This document shows positions 1-8,363 of a DNA stretch of 34,688 nt, piece after piece. Below the pieces are notes generated by a model that was not told where the DNA came from, made no database searches, and worked only from the letters and a program-made list of their open reading frames with translations. Source of the DNA: Asparagopsis taxiformis (lineage: Eukaryota > Rhodophyta > Florideophyceae > Bonnemaisoniales > Bonnemaisoniaceae); assembly GCA_030407315.1 (NCBI GenBank), contig JALQPE010003103.1:1-34688 (forward strand), given 5' to 3'. Every line of letters starts with the position of its first letter. Position 1 is the stretch's first letter. The translations under genes were made by a program, and so were the position numbers.

Positions 1-276
1 GGATTTCTGGTCCATGTGGAGCTGTTTGACTGGCCAAGTGACAGAGGGCATTTGGGGGACCATTTTTAATGCCGAAATTCTGCAAACATATGCAATTTTT
101 ATCCCAACCGGCAATTTATTGGAATCGAGGTGCGTGATGGCATTGAGAGGGTCAGCCAACATATCGATATGTCCTTTTTATGGATAGATGGAGCGAATGA
201 ATGTGGTCGGGGGCATTGTAATGATTGTGGAGCTTTGTTGCGGTGAGATTGAAATACCTGGCGCCGTGGAGCAAGC
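1..276 (+). repeat. Partial spacer at the left end (3' part of a unit)
   Basis: This matches the last ~276 bases of the reference spacer, beginning at GGATTTCTGG. It has several small indels relative to the core copies (for example GCGCCGTGG instead of GACGCACGTGG just before the first 5S gene). No gene is seen in it. The window therefore starts inside the array, not at its edge. Confidence 0.9.
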
Positions 277-398
277 ACATTCGGCCATACCAAGCTGACA
301 TGCGCCCCATCCCATCCCGAACTGGGAAGCTAAGTCGCTTCGGGCGAGTTTAGTACTGAGGTGAGGGATCACACTCGGGAATCGCTCGTGCTGAATGT
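277..398 (+). rRNA. 5S rRNA, copy 1 (2-nt insertion)
   Basis: This is a full-length gene with an extra AC in GATCACACTCGGG, inside helix IV of the 5S fold, giving 122 nt. The downstream terminator is also changed, reading TTTTGTTTTGTTGC. It lies in the noisy left end, so the insertion may be a base-calling error. Confidence 0.9.
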
Positions 399-900
399 TT
401 TGTTTTGTTGCTTCCACATCGAAACTATTTTTCTGGCGCCATCAGGAGGCCATCCTGCACTTCCATTCATCTTTCCACGGAGTATCCTCATTATGACCCC
501 CTTACAGCACTCGATCCTTCCCGCTCATTCGACCATTTTCTTTTATACGCGGGTACCTATGAGAATCACGAAAAAAGTACCCCCCCTGGATTCGCCCGTT
601 CCAATAGTCCACTCCGTTCTGCACCTCTCTGATTTCTGGTCCATGTGGAGCTGTTGACTGGCCAAAGTGCAGAGGGCATTTGGGGGACCATTTTTAAATG
701 CCGAAATTGCAAACATATGCAATTTTTATCCCAACCGGCAATTTATTGGAATCGAGGTGCGGATGGCATTGAGAGGGGTCAGCCAACATATCGATATTCT
801 TTTATGGATAGATGGAGCGAATGAATGTGGTCGGGGGCATTGTATGTTGTGGAGCTTTGTTGCGGTGAGATTGAAATACCTGGACGCACGTGGAGCAAGC

Positions 901-1020
901 ACATTCGGCCATACCAAGCTGACATGCGCCCCATCCCATCCCGAACTGGAAGCTAAGTCGCTTCGGGCGAGTTTTAGTACTGAGGTGAGGGATCACTCGG
1001 GAATCGCTCGTGCTGAATGT
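901..1020 (+). rRNA. 5S rRNA, copy 2 (two compensating indels)
   Basis: It is 120 nt long, with one G lost (AACTGGAAGC) and one T gained (GAGTTTTAG) relative to the reference. Both changes are in homopolymers. Confidence 0.9.
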
Positions 1021-1521
1021 TTTTGTTTTGCTTCCACATCGAAACTATTTTTCTGGCGCCATCAGGAGGCCATCCTGCACTTCCATTCATCTTTCCCAGC
1101 GGAGTATCCTCATTATGACCCCCTTACAGCACTCGATCCTTCCCGCTCATTTCGACCATTTTCTTTTATACGCGGGTACCTATGAGAATCACGAAAAGTA
1201 CCCCCTGGATTCGCCCGTTCCAATAGTCCACTCCGTTCTGCACCTCTCGGATTTCTGGTCCATGTGGAGCTGTTGACTGGCCAAGTGACAGAGGGCATTT
1301 GGGGGGACCATTTTTAATGCCGAAATTCTGCAAAACATATGCAATTTTTATCCAACCGGCAATTTATTGGATCGAGGTGCGTGATGGCATTGAGAGGGTC
1401 AGCCAACATATCGATATGTCTTTTATGGATAGATGGAGCGAATGAATGTGGTCGGGGCATTGTATGATTGTGGAGCTTTGTTGCGGTGAGATTGAAATAC
1501 CTGGACGCACGTGGAGCAAGC

Positions 1522-1641
1522 ACACGTCGGCCATACCAGCTGACATGCGCCCATCTCCATCCCGAACTGGGAAGCTAAGTCGCTTCGGGCGAGTTTAGTA
1601 CTGAGGTGAGGGATCACTCGGGAATCGCTCGTGCTGAATGT
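1522..1641 (+). rRNA. 5S rRNA, copy 3 (several small changes)
   Basis: It is 120 nt long. The 5' end reads ACACGTCGG instead of ACATTCGG, which weakens helix I. There are further 1-base changes in ACCAGCTG and GCGCCCATCTCCATCC. The 3' half is intact. Confidence 0.88.
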
Positions 1642-2144
1642 TTTGTTTTGCTTCCACATCGAAACTATTTTTCTGGCGCCATCAGGAGGCCATCCTGCAC
1701 TTCCATTCATCTTTCCCAGCGGAGTATCCTCATTATGACCCCCTTACAGCACTCGATCCTTCCGCTCATTCGACCATTTTCTTTTATACGCGGGTACCTA
1801 TGAGAATCACGAAAAGTACCCCCCTGGATTCGCCCGTTCCAATAGTCCACTCCGTTCTGCACCTCTCGGATTCTGGTCCATGTGGAGCTGTTGACTGGCC
1901 AAGTGACGGACAGGGGCATTTGGGGGACCATTTTTAATGCCGAAATTCTGCAAAACATATGCAATTTTTATCCCAACCGGCAATTTATTGGAATCGAGGT
2001 GCGTGATGGCATTGAGAGGGTCAGCCAACATATCGATATGTCTTTTATGGATAGATGGAGCGAATGAATGTGGTCGGGGGCATTGTATGATTGTGGAGCT
2101 TTGTTGCGGTGAGATTGAAATACCTGGACGCACGTGGAGCAAGC

Positions 2145-2264
2145 ACATTCGGCCATACCAAGCTGACATGCGCCCCATCCCATCCCGAACTGGGAAGCTA
2201 AGTCGCTTCGGGCGAGTTTAGTACTGAGGTGAGGGATCACTCGGGAATCGCTCGTGCTGAATGT
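2145..2264 (+). rRNA. 5S rRNA, copy 4 (reference)
   Basis: This is the structural RNA of the large ribosomal subunit, 120 nt, within the family's usual 118-121. Gene bases 1-9 pair with 112-120 (helix I, including one G-U). Helix II is AAGC-GCUU plus GAC-GUC with a bulged U20. Helix III is CCCA 30-33 with UGGG 47-50, enclosing a 13-nt loop C. Helix V contains CGAG 69-72 with CUCG 107-110. Helix IV is GAG-CUC plus UGA-UCA, with a bulged G and the GNRA-type tetraloop GGGA. The sequence landmarks GGCCATACCA, GGGAAGCTAAG, TTAGTACTGAGGTG and CTCGGGAA are those of eukaryotic 5S. I chose the ends from helix I and the oligo-T that follows. Transcription would be by RNA polymerase III through the internal promoter. 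The species is not identifiable by eye; the 3' half recalls euglenid and amoebozoan 5S. Confidence 0.97.
2194..2241 (+). promoter_or_regulatory. 5S internal control region (A box to C box)
   Basis: Inside the 5S gene, positions 50-97 hold the equivalents of the type 1 Pol III promoter: an A-box region reading GAAGCTAAGTCGCTT at 2194-2208 and a C-box region beginning at the conserved GTACTGAGGTG near 2221-2231. In eukaryotes TFIIIA binds this region and recruits TFIIIC and TFIIIB. The assignment is by position and similarity to the well-studied animal and yeast genes. Every intact copy carries it. Confidence 0.75.
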
Positions 2265-2272
2265 TTTGTTTT
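2264..2272 (+). terminator. Pol III oligo-T terminator, TTTTGTTTT
   Basis: The last base pair of 5S helix I ends at 2264. TTTT lies at 2264-2267 and a second TTTT at 2269-2272, separated by one G. A run of four or more T on the coding strand right after the gene is the standard Pol III stop. The second run would act as backup. The arrangement recurs in nearly all copies; copy 7 has lost the G. Confidence 0.8.
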
Positions 2273-2305
2273 GCTTCCACATCGAAACTATTTTTCTGGC
2301 GCCAT

Positions 2306-2320
2306 CAGGAGGCCATCCTG
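2306..2320 (+). other. Small hairpin CAGGA/TCCTG after a T5 tract
   Basis: CAGGA at 2306-2310 and TCCTG at 2316-2320 form a perfect 5-bp stem with the loop GGCCA. It lies just downstream of CTATTTTTCTGG (2288-2299), a U-rich tract loosely like an Sm site, and of the palindrome GGCGCC. It starts about 33 bases past the 5S terminator. It could be a fail-safe structure for read-through transcripts, or chance. Confidence 0.4.
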
Positions 2321-2404
2321 CACTTCCATTCATCTTTCCCAGCGGAGTATCCTCATTATGACCCCCTTACAGCACTCGATCCTTCCCGCTCATTCGACCA
2401 TTTT

Positions 2405-2412
2405 CTTTTATA
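2405..2412 (-). promoter_or_regulatory. TATAAAAG on the minus strand (possible TATA box)
   Basis: The plus strand reads CTTTTATA, so the minus strand has the TATA-box consensus TATAAAAG. Transcription from it would run leftwards towards the 3' end of the 5S gene. No recognisable RNA or protein gene follows it, and an 8-mer of this kind may occur by chance in 622 bp. Confidence 0.2.
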
Positions 2413-2415
2413 CGC

Positions 2416-2445
2416 GGGTACCTATGAGAATCACGAAAAGTACCC
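2416..2445 (+). other. Hairpin GGGTAC / GTACCC, 18-nt loop
   Basis: GGGTAC at 2416-2421 is the reverse complement of GTACCC at 2440-2445, with an 18-base loop. The right arm runs into a tract of six C (2443-2448). That tract is five C long in some copies, the most frequent variant among the core units. The role is unknown. Confidence 0.45.
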
Positions 2446-2498
2446 CCCTGGATTCGCCCGTTCCAATAGTCCACTCCGTTCTGCACCTCTCGGATTTC

Positions 2499-2563
2499 TG
2501 GTCCATGTGGAGCTGTTGACTGGCCAAGTGACAGAGGGCATTTGGGGGACCATTTTTAATGCC
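2499..2563 (+). other. Interleaved inverted repeats (pseudoknot order)
   Basis: TGGTCC (2499-2504) can pair with GGACCA (2547-2552), and GGCATT (2537-2542) can pair with AATGCC (2558-2563). The arms are interleaved, so the two stems would either form a pseudoknot or compete. Each stem is only 6 bp. No known RNA family was recognised. Confidence 0.4.
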
Positions 2564-2762
2564 GAAATTCTGCAAAACATATGCAATTTTTATCCCAACC
2601 GGCAATTTATTGGAATCGAGGTGCGTGATGGCATTGAGAGGGTCAGCCAACATATCGATATGTCTTTTATGGATAGATGGAGCGAATGAATGTGGTCGGG
2701 GGCATTGTATGATTGTGGAGCTTTGTTGCGGTGAGATTGAAATACCTGGACGCACGTGGAGC
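2506..2762 (+). repeat. Degenerate internal sub-repeats YGTGGAGC
   Basis: The spacer has TGTGGAGCTGTTGAC at 2506-2520, TGTGGAGCTTTGTTGCG at 2714-2730 and CGTGGAGC at 2755-2762. The first two align with a 2-base gap. They may be relics of an old internal duplication. The third lies against the next 5S gene and overlaps CACGTG. Confidence 0.3.
2650..2663. other. Perfect 14-bp palindrome ACATATCGATATGT
   Basis: The 14 bases equal their own reverse complement, centred on ATCGAT, and are followed by CTTTT. The palindrome is present in all core units, about 104 bp before the next 5S start. It could be a site for a dimeric DNA-binding protein, or a 5-bp RNA hairpin with the loop TCGA. The symmetry is certain; the function is not. 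Confidence 0.6.
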
Positions 2763-2766
2763 AAGC
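2739..2766 (+). promoter_or_regulatory. Possible 5S upstream element (-28 to -1)
   Basis: Counting back from the 5S start at 2767, an AT-rich GAAATACC sits at -28 to -21, the palindrome CACGTG at -14 to -9, and a C at -1. An AT-rich box near -28 and C at -1 also occur upstream of plant 5S genes, where they help place the start. CACGTG is the core recognised by many bHLH and bZIP factors. Whether either works here is inference. Confidence 0.35.
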
Positions 2767-2886
2767 ACATTCGGCCATACCAAGCTGACATGCGCCCCAT
2801 CCCATCCCGAACTGGGAAGCTAAGTCGCTTCGGGCGAGTTTAGTACTGAGGTGAGGGATCACTCGGGAATCGCTCGTGCTGAATGT
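2767..2886 (+). rRNA. 5S rRNA, copy 5
   Basis: 120 nt; no difference seen from the reference copy at 2145-2264. Confidence 0.96.
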
Positions 2887-3388
2887 TTTGTTTTGCTTCC
2901 ACATCGAAACTATTTTTCTGGCGCCATCAGGAGGCCATCCTGCACTTCCATTCATCTTTCCCAGCGGAGTATCCTCATTATGACCCCCTTACAGCACTCG
3001 ATCCTTCCCGCTCATTCGACCATTTTCTTTTATACGCGGGTACCTATGAGAATCACGAAAAGTACCCCCCTGGATTCGCCCGTTCCAATAGTCCACTCCG
3101 TTCTGCACCTCTCGGATTTCTGGTCCATGTGGAGCTGTTGACTGGCCAAGTGACAGAGGGCATTTGGGGGACCATTTTTAATGCCGAAATTCTGCAAAAC
3201 ATATGCAATTTTTATCCCAACCGGCAATTTATTGGAATCGAGGTGCGTGATGGCATTGAGAGGGTCAGCCAACATATCGATATGTCTTTTATGGATAGAT
3301 GGAGCGAATGAATGTGGTCGGGGGCATTGTATGATTGTGGAGCTTTGTTGCGGTGAGATTGAAATACCTGGACGCACGTGGAGCAAGC

Positions 3389-3508
3389 ACATTCGGCCAT
3401 ACCAAGCTGACATGCGCCCCATCCCATCCCGAACTGGGAAGCTAAGTCGCTTCGGGCGAGTTTAGTACTGAGGTGAGGGATCACTCGGGAATCGCTCGTG
3501 CTGAATGT
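3389..3508 (+). rRNA. 5S rRNA, copy 6
   Basis: 120 nt, as the reference copy. Confidence 0.96.
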
Positions 3509-4010
3509 TTTGTTTTGCTTCCACATCGAAACTATTTTTCTGGCGCCATCAGGAGGCCATCCTGCACTTCCATTCATCTTTCCCAGCGGAGTATCCTCAT
3601 TATGACCCCCTTACAGCACTCGATCCTTCCCGCTCATTCGACCATTTTCTTTTATACGCGGGTACCTATGAGAATCACGAAAAGTACCCCCCTGGATTCG
3701 CCCGTTCCAATAGTCCACTCCGTTCTGCACCTCTCGGATTTCTGGTCCATGTGGAGCTGTTGACTGGCCAAGTGACAGAGGGCATTTGGGGGACCATTTT
3801 TAATGCCGAAATTCTGCAAAACATATGCAATTTTTATCCCAACCGGCAATTTATTGGAATCGAGGTGCGTGATGGCATTGAGAGGGTCAGCCAACATATC
3901 GATATGTCTTTTATGGATAGATGGAGCGAATGAATGTGGTCGGGGGCATTGTATGATTGTGGAGCTTTGTTGCGGTGAGATTGAAATACCTGGACGCACG
4001 TGGAGCAAGC

Positions 4011-4130
4011 ACATTCGGCCATACCAAGCTGACATGCGCCCCATCCCATCCCGAACTGGGAAGCTAAGTCGCTTCGGGCGAGTTTAGTACTGAGGTGAGG
4101 GATCACTCGGGAATCGCTCGTGCTGAATGT
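4011..4130 (+). rRNA. 5S rRNA, copy 7 (terminator fused to T8)
   Basis: The gene is as the reference. The G between the two T runs after it is missing, so 4130-4137 is eight T in a row and the unit is 621 bp. Confidence 0.96.
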
Positions 4131-4631
4131 TTTTTTTGCTTCCACATCGAAACTATTTTTCTGGCGCCATCAGGAGGCCATCCTGCACTTCCATTCATCT
4201 TTCCCAGCGGAGTATCCTCATTATGACCCCCTTACAGCACTCGATCCTTCCCGCTCATTCGACCATTTTCTTTTATACGCGGGTACCTATGAGAATCACG
4301 AAAAGTACCCCCCTGGATTCGCCCGTTCCAATAGTCCACTCCGTTCTGCACCTCTCGGATTTCTGGTCCATGTGGAGCTGTTGACTGGCCAAGTGACAGA
4401 GGGCATTTGGGGGACCATTTTTAATGCCGAAATTCTGCAAAACATATGCAATTTTTATCCCAACCGGCAATTTATTGGAATCGAGGTGCGTGATGGCATT
4501 GAGAGGGTCAGCCAACATATCGATATGTCTTTTATGGATAGATGGAGCGAATGAATGTGGTCGGGGGCATTGTATGATTGTGGAGCTTTGTTGCGGTGAG
4601 ATTGAAATACCTGGACGCACGTGGAGCAAGC

Positions 4632-4751
4632 ACATTCGGCCATACCAAGCTGACATGCGCCCCATCCCATCCCGAACTGGGAAGCTAAGTCGCTTCGGGC
4701 GAGTTTAGTACTGAGGTGAGGGATCACTCGGGAATCGCTCGTGCTGAATGT
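4632..4751 (+). rRNA. 5S rRNA, copy 8
   Basis: 120 nt, as the reference. It starts a run of fourteen consecutive units of exactly 622 bp (4632 to 13339). Confidence 0.96.
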
Positions 4752-5253
4752 TTTGTTTTGCTTCCACATCGAAACTATTTTTCTGGCGCCATCAGGAGGC
4801 CATCCTGCACTTCCATTCATCTTTCCCAGCGGAGTATCCTCATTATGACCCCCTTACAGCACTCGATCCTTCCCGCTCATTCGACCATTTTCTTTTATAC
4901 GCGGGTACCTATGAGAATCACGAAAAGTACCCCCCTGGATTCGCCCGTTCCAATAGTCCACTCCGTTCTGCACCTCTCGGATTTCTGGTCCATGTGGAGC
5001 TGTTGACTGGCCAAGTGACAGAGGGCATTTGGGGGACCATTTTTAATGCCGAAATTCTGCAAAACATATGCAATTTTTATCCCAACCGGCAATTTATTGG
5101 AATCGAGGTGCGTGATGGCATTGAGAGGGTCAGCCAACATATCGATATGTCTTTTATGGATAGATGGAGCGAATGAATGTGGTCGGGGGCATTGTATGAT
5201 TGTGGAGCTTTGTTGCGGTGAGATTGAAATACCTGGACGCACGTGGAGCAAGC

Positions 5254-5373
5254 ACATTCGGCCATACCAAGCTGACATGCGCCCCATCCCATCCCGAACT
5301 GGGAAGCTAAGTCGCTTCGGGCGAGTTTAGTACTGAGGTGAGGGATCACTCGGGAATCGCTCGTGCTGAATGT
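5254..5373 (+). rRNA. 5S rRNA, copy 9
   Basis: 120 nt, as the reference copy. Confidence 0.96.
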
Positions 5374-5875
5374 TTTGTTTTGCTTCCACATCGAAACTAT
5401 TTTTCTGGCGCCATCAGGAGGCCATCCTGCACTTCCATTCATCTTTCCCAGCGGAGTATCCTCATTATGACCCCCTTACAGCACTCGATCCTTCCCGCTC
5501 ATTCGACCATTTTCTTTTATACGCGGGTACCTATGAGAATCACGAAAAGTACCCCCCTGGATTCGCCCGTTCCAATAGTCCACTCCGTTCTGCACCTCTC
5601 GGATTTCTGGTCCATGTGGAGCTGTTGACTGGCCAAGTGACAGAGGGCATTTGGGGGACCATTTTTAATGCCGAAATTCTGCAAAACATATGCAATTTTT
5701 ATCCCAACCGGCAATTTATTGGAATCGAGGTGCGTGATGGCATTGAGAGGGTCAGCCAACATATCGATATGTCTTTTATGGATAGATGGAGCGAATGAAT
5801 GTGGTCGGGGGCATTGTATGATTGTGGAGCTTTGTTGCGGTGAGATTGAAATACCTGGACGCACGTGGAGCAAGC

Positions 5876-5995
5876 ACATTCGGCCATACCAAGCTGACAT
5901 GCGCCCCATCCCATCCCGAACTGGGAAGCTAAGTCGCTTCGGGCGAGTTTAGTACTGAGGTGAGGGATCACTCGGGAATCGCTCGTGCTGAATGT
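5876..5995 (+). rRNA. 5S rRNA, copy 10
   Basis: 120 nt, as the reference copy. Confidence 0.96.
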
Positions 5996-6497
5996 TTTGT
6001 TTTGCTTCCACATCGAAACTATTTTTCTGGCGCCATCAGGAGGCCATCCTGCACTTCCATTCATCTTTCCCAGCGGAGTATCCTCATTATGACCCCCTTA
6101 CAGCACTCGATCCTTCCCGCTCATTCGACCATTTTCTTTTATACGCGGGTACCTATGAGAATCACGAAAAGTACCCCCCTGGATTCGCCCGTTCCAATAG
6201 TCCACTCCGTTCTGCACCTCTCGGATTTCTGGTCCATGTGGAGCTGTTGACTGGCCAAGTGACAGAGGGCATTTGGGGGACCATTTTTAATGCCGAAATT
6301 CTGCAAAACATATGCAATTTTTATCCCAACCGGCAATTTATTGGAATCGAGGTGCGTGATGGCATTGAGAGGGTCAGCCAACATATCGATATGTCTTTTA
6401 TGGATAGATGGAGCGAATGAATGTGGTCGGGGGCATTGTATGATTGTGGAGCTTTGTTGCGGTGAGATTGAAATACCTGGACGCACGTGGAGCAAGC

Positions 6498-6617
6498 ACA
6501 TTCGGCCATACCAAGCTGACATGCGCCCCATCCCATCCCGAACTGGGAAGCTAAGTCGCTTCGGGCGAGTTTAGTACTGAGGTGAGGGATCACTCGGGAA
6601 TCGCTCGTGCTGAATGT
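6498..6617 (+). rRNA. 5S rRNA, copy 11
   Basis: 120 nt, as the reference copy. Confidence 0.96.
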
Positions 6618-7119
6618 TTTGTTTTGCTTCCACATCGAAACTATTTTTCTGGCGCCATCAGGAGGCCATCCTGCACTTCCATTCATCTTTCCCAGCGGAG
6701 TATCCTCATTATGACCCCCTTACAGCACTCGATCCTTCCCGCTCATTCGACCATTTTCTTTTATACGCGGGTACCTATGAGAATCACGAAAAGTACCCCC
6801 CTGGATTCGCCCGTTCCAATAGTCCACTCCGTTCTGCACCTCTCGGATTTCTGGTCCATGTGGAGCTGTTGACTGGCCAAGTGACAGAGGGCATTTGGGG
6901 GACCATTTTTAATGCCGAAATTCTGCAAAACATATGCAATTTTTATCCCAACCGGCAATTTATTGGAATCGAGGTGCGTGATGGCATTGAGAGGGTCAGC
7001 CAACATATCGATATGTCTTTTATGGATAGATGGAGCGAATGAATGTGGTCGGGGGCATTGTATGATTGTGGAGCTTTGTTGCGGTGAGATTGAAATACCT
7101 GGACGCACGTGGAGCAAGC

Positions 7120-7239
7120 ACATTCGGCCATACCAAGCTGACATGCGCCCCATCCCATCCCGAACTGGGAAGCTAAGTCGCTTCGGGCGAGTTTAGTACT
7201 GAGGTGAGGGATCACTCGGGAATCGCTCGTGCTGAATGT
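7120..7239 (+). rRNA. 5S rRNA, copy 12
   Basis: 120 nt, as the reference copy. Confidence 0.96.
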
Positions 7240-7741
7240 TTTGTTTTGCTTCCACATCGAAACTATTTTTCTGGCGCCATCAGGAGGCCATCCTGCACTT
7301 CCATTCATCTTTCCCAGCGGAGTATCCTCATTATGACCCCCTTACAGCACTCGATCCTTCCCGCTCATTCGACCATTTTCTTTTATACGCGGGTACCTAT
7401 GAGAATCACGAAAAGTACCCCCCTGGATTCGCCCGTTCCAATAGTCCACTCCGTTCTGCACCTCTCGGATTTCTGGTCCATGTGGAGCTGTTGACTGGCC
7501 AAGTGACAGAGGGCATTTGGGGGACCATTTTTAATGCCGAAATTCTGCAAAACATATGCAATTTTTATCCCAACCGGCAATTTATTGGAATCGAGGTGCG
7601 TGATGGCATTGAGAGGGTCAGCCAACATATCGATATGTCTTTTATGGATAGATGGAGCGAATGAATGTGGTCGGGGGCATTGTATGATTGTGGAGCTTTG
7701 TTGCGGTGAGATTGAAATACCTGGACGCACGTGGAGCAAGC

Positions 7742-7861
7742 ACATTCGGCCATACCAAGCTGACATGCGCCCCATCCCATCCCGAACTGGGAAGCTAAGT
7801 CGCTTCGGGCGAGTTTAGTACTGAGGTGAGGGATCACTCGGGAATCGCTCGTGCTGAATGT
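7742..7861 (+). rRNA. 5S rRNA, copy 13
   Basis: 120 nt, as the reference copy. Confidence 0.96.
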
Positions 7862-8363
7862 TTTGTTTTGCTTCCACATCGAAACTATTTTTCTGGCGCC
7901 ATCAGGAGGCCATCCTGCACTTCCATTCATCTTTCCCAGCGGAGTATCCTCATTATGACCCCCTTACAGCACTCGATCCTTCCCGCTCATTCGACCATTT
8001 TCTTTTATACGCGGGTACCTATGAGAATCACGAAAAGTACCCCCCTGGATTCGCCCGTTCCAATAGTCCACTCCGTTCTGCACCTCTCGGATTTCTGGTC
8101 CATGTGGAGCTGTTGACTGGCCAAGTGACAGAGGGCATTTGGGGGACCATTTTTAATGCCGAAATTCTGCAAAACATATGCAATTTTTATCCCAACCGGC
8201 AATTTATTGGAATCGAGGTGCGTGATGGCATTGAGAGGGTCAGCCAACATATCGATATGTCTTTTATGGATAGATGGAGCGAATGAATGTGGTCGGGGGC
8301 ATTGTATGATTGTGGAGCTTTGTTGCGGTGAGATTGAAATACCTGGACGCACGTGGAGCAAGC

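Larger units (their letters stand above)
2145..2766 (+). repeat. Reference 622-bp repeat unit
   Basis: This is the first unit with the consensus sequence, taken from the first base of one 5S gene to the base before the next. It is the template for the sub-features listed below. Because 622 leaves remainder 1 when divided by 3, any open frame crossing the unit boundary changes frame in the next unit. This argues against a long protein being encoded across units. Confidence 0.95.
2265..2766 (+). other. Non-transcribed spacer of the reference unit, no recognised gene
   Basis: This is about 502 bp between the 5S gene end and the next 5S start. I compared it by eye, on both strands, with what I remember of tRNAs, U1-U6 snRNAs, U3, SRP RNA, and the spliced leaders of kinetoplastids, diplonemids, euglenids, dinoflagellates and nematodes. 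None matched. It holds the terminator, several small inverted repeats, a 14-bp palindrome and a possible upstream element for the next gene. Short open frames cross it on both strands, but they run into the 5S gene or are broken by single-base indels, and I do not annotate them as genes. Confidence 0.8.

Noticed and set aside
1522..1641. Copies 3, 50, 53, 55 and 56 as 5S pseudogenes
   Set aside because: Their changes are small indels confined to the noisy window ends, so sequencing error is at least as likely as decay. I kept them as rRNA with lower confidence.
2278..2288. CTTCCACATCG, like the plant snRNA upstream element (RTCCCACATCG)
   Set aside because: Nine of eleven bases match, but no TATA box follows at the required spacing and no snRNA lies downstream. 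The 5S gene is not of plant type.
2261..2689. A 142-codon plus-strand open frame repeated in about 40 copies as a gene family
   Set aside because: Its ATG lies inside the last bases of the 5S rRNA gene and it spans the Pol III terminator. I recognise no domain. Conservation between copies is DNA homogenisation, and single-base indels in copies 22, 29, 30, 38, 40 and 42 shift the frame.
2265..2766. Known spliced leaders (kinetoplastid, diplonemid, euglenid, dinoflagellate, nematode SL1)
   Set aside because: None is present on either strand. CCCAACCGGCAATTTATTG resembles the end of a diplonemid leader but is followed by GA, not a GT donor.
2265..2766. tRNA gene in the spacer, from B-box-like CACTCGATCC and GGAATCGAGG
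   Set aside because: No matching A box, cloverleaf or acceptor stem can be drawn around either.
2408..2800. A 130-codon minus-strand frame, with a stretch (MLADPLNAI...) faintly like the start of ribosomal protein uS8
   Set aside because: Only a few residues agree, the rest does not align, and the frame starts antisense within a 5S gene. I treat it as chance.
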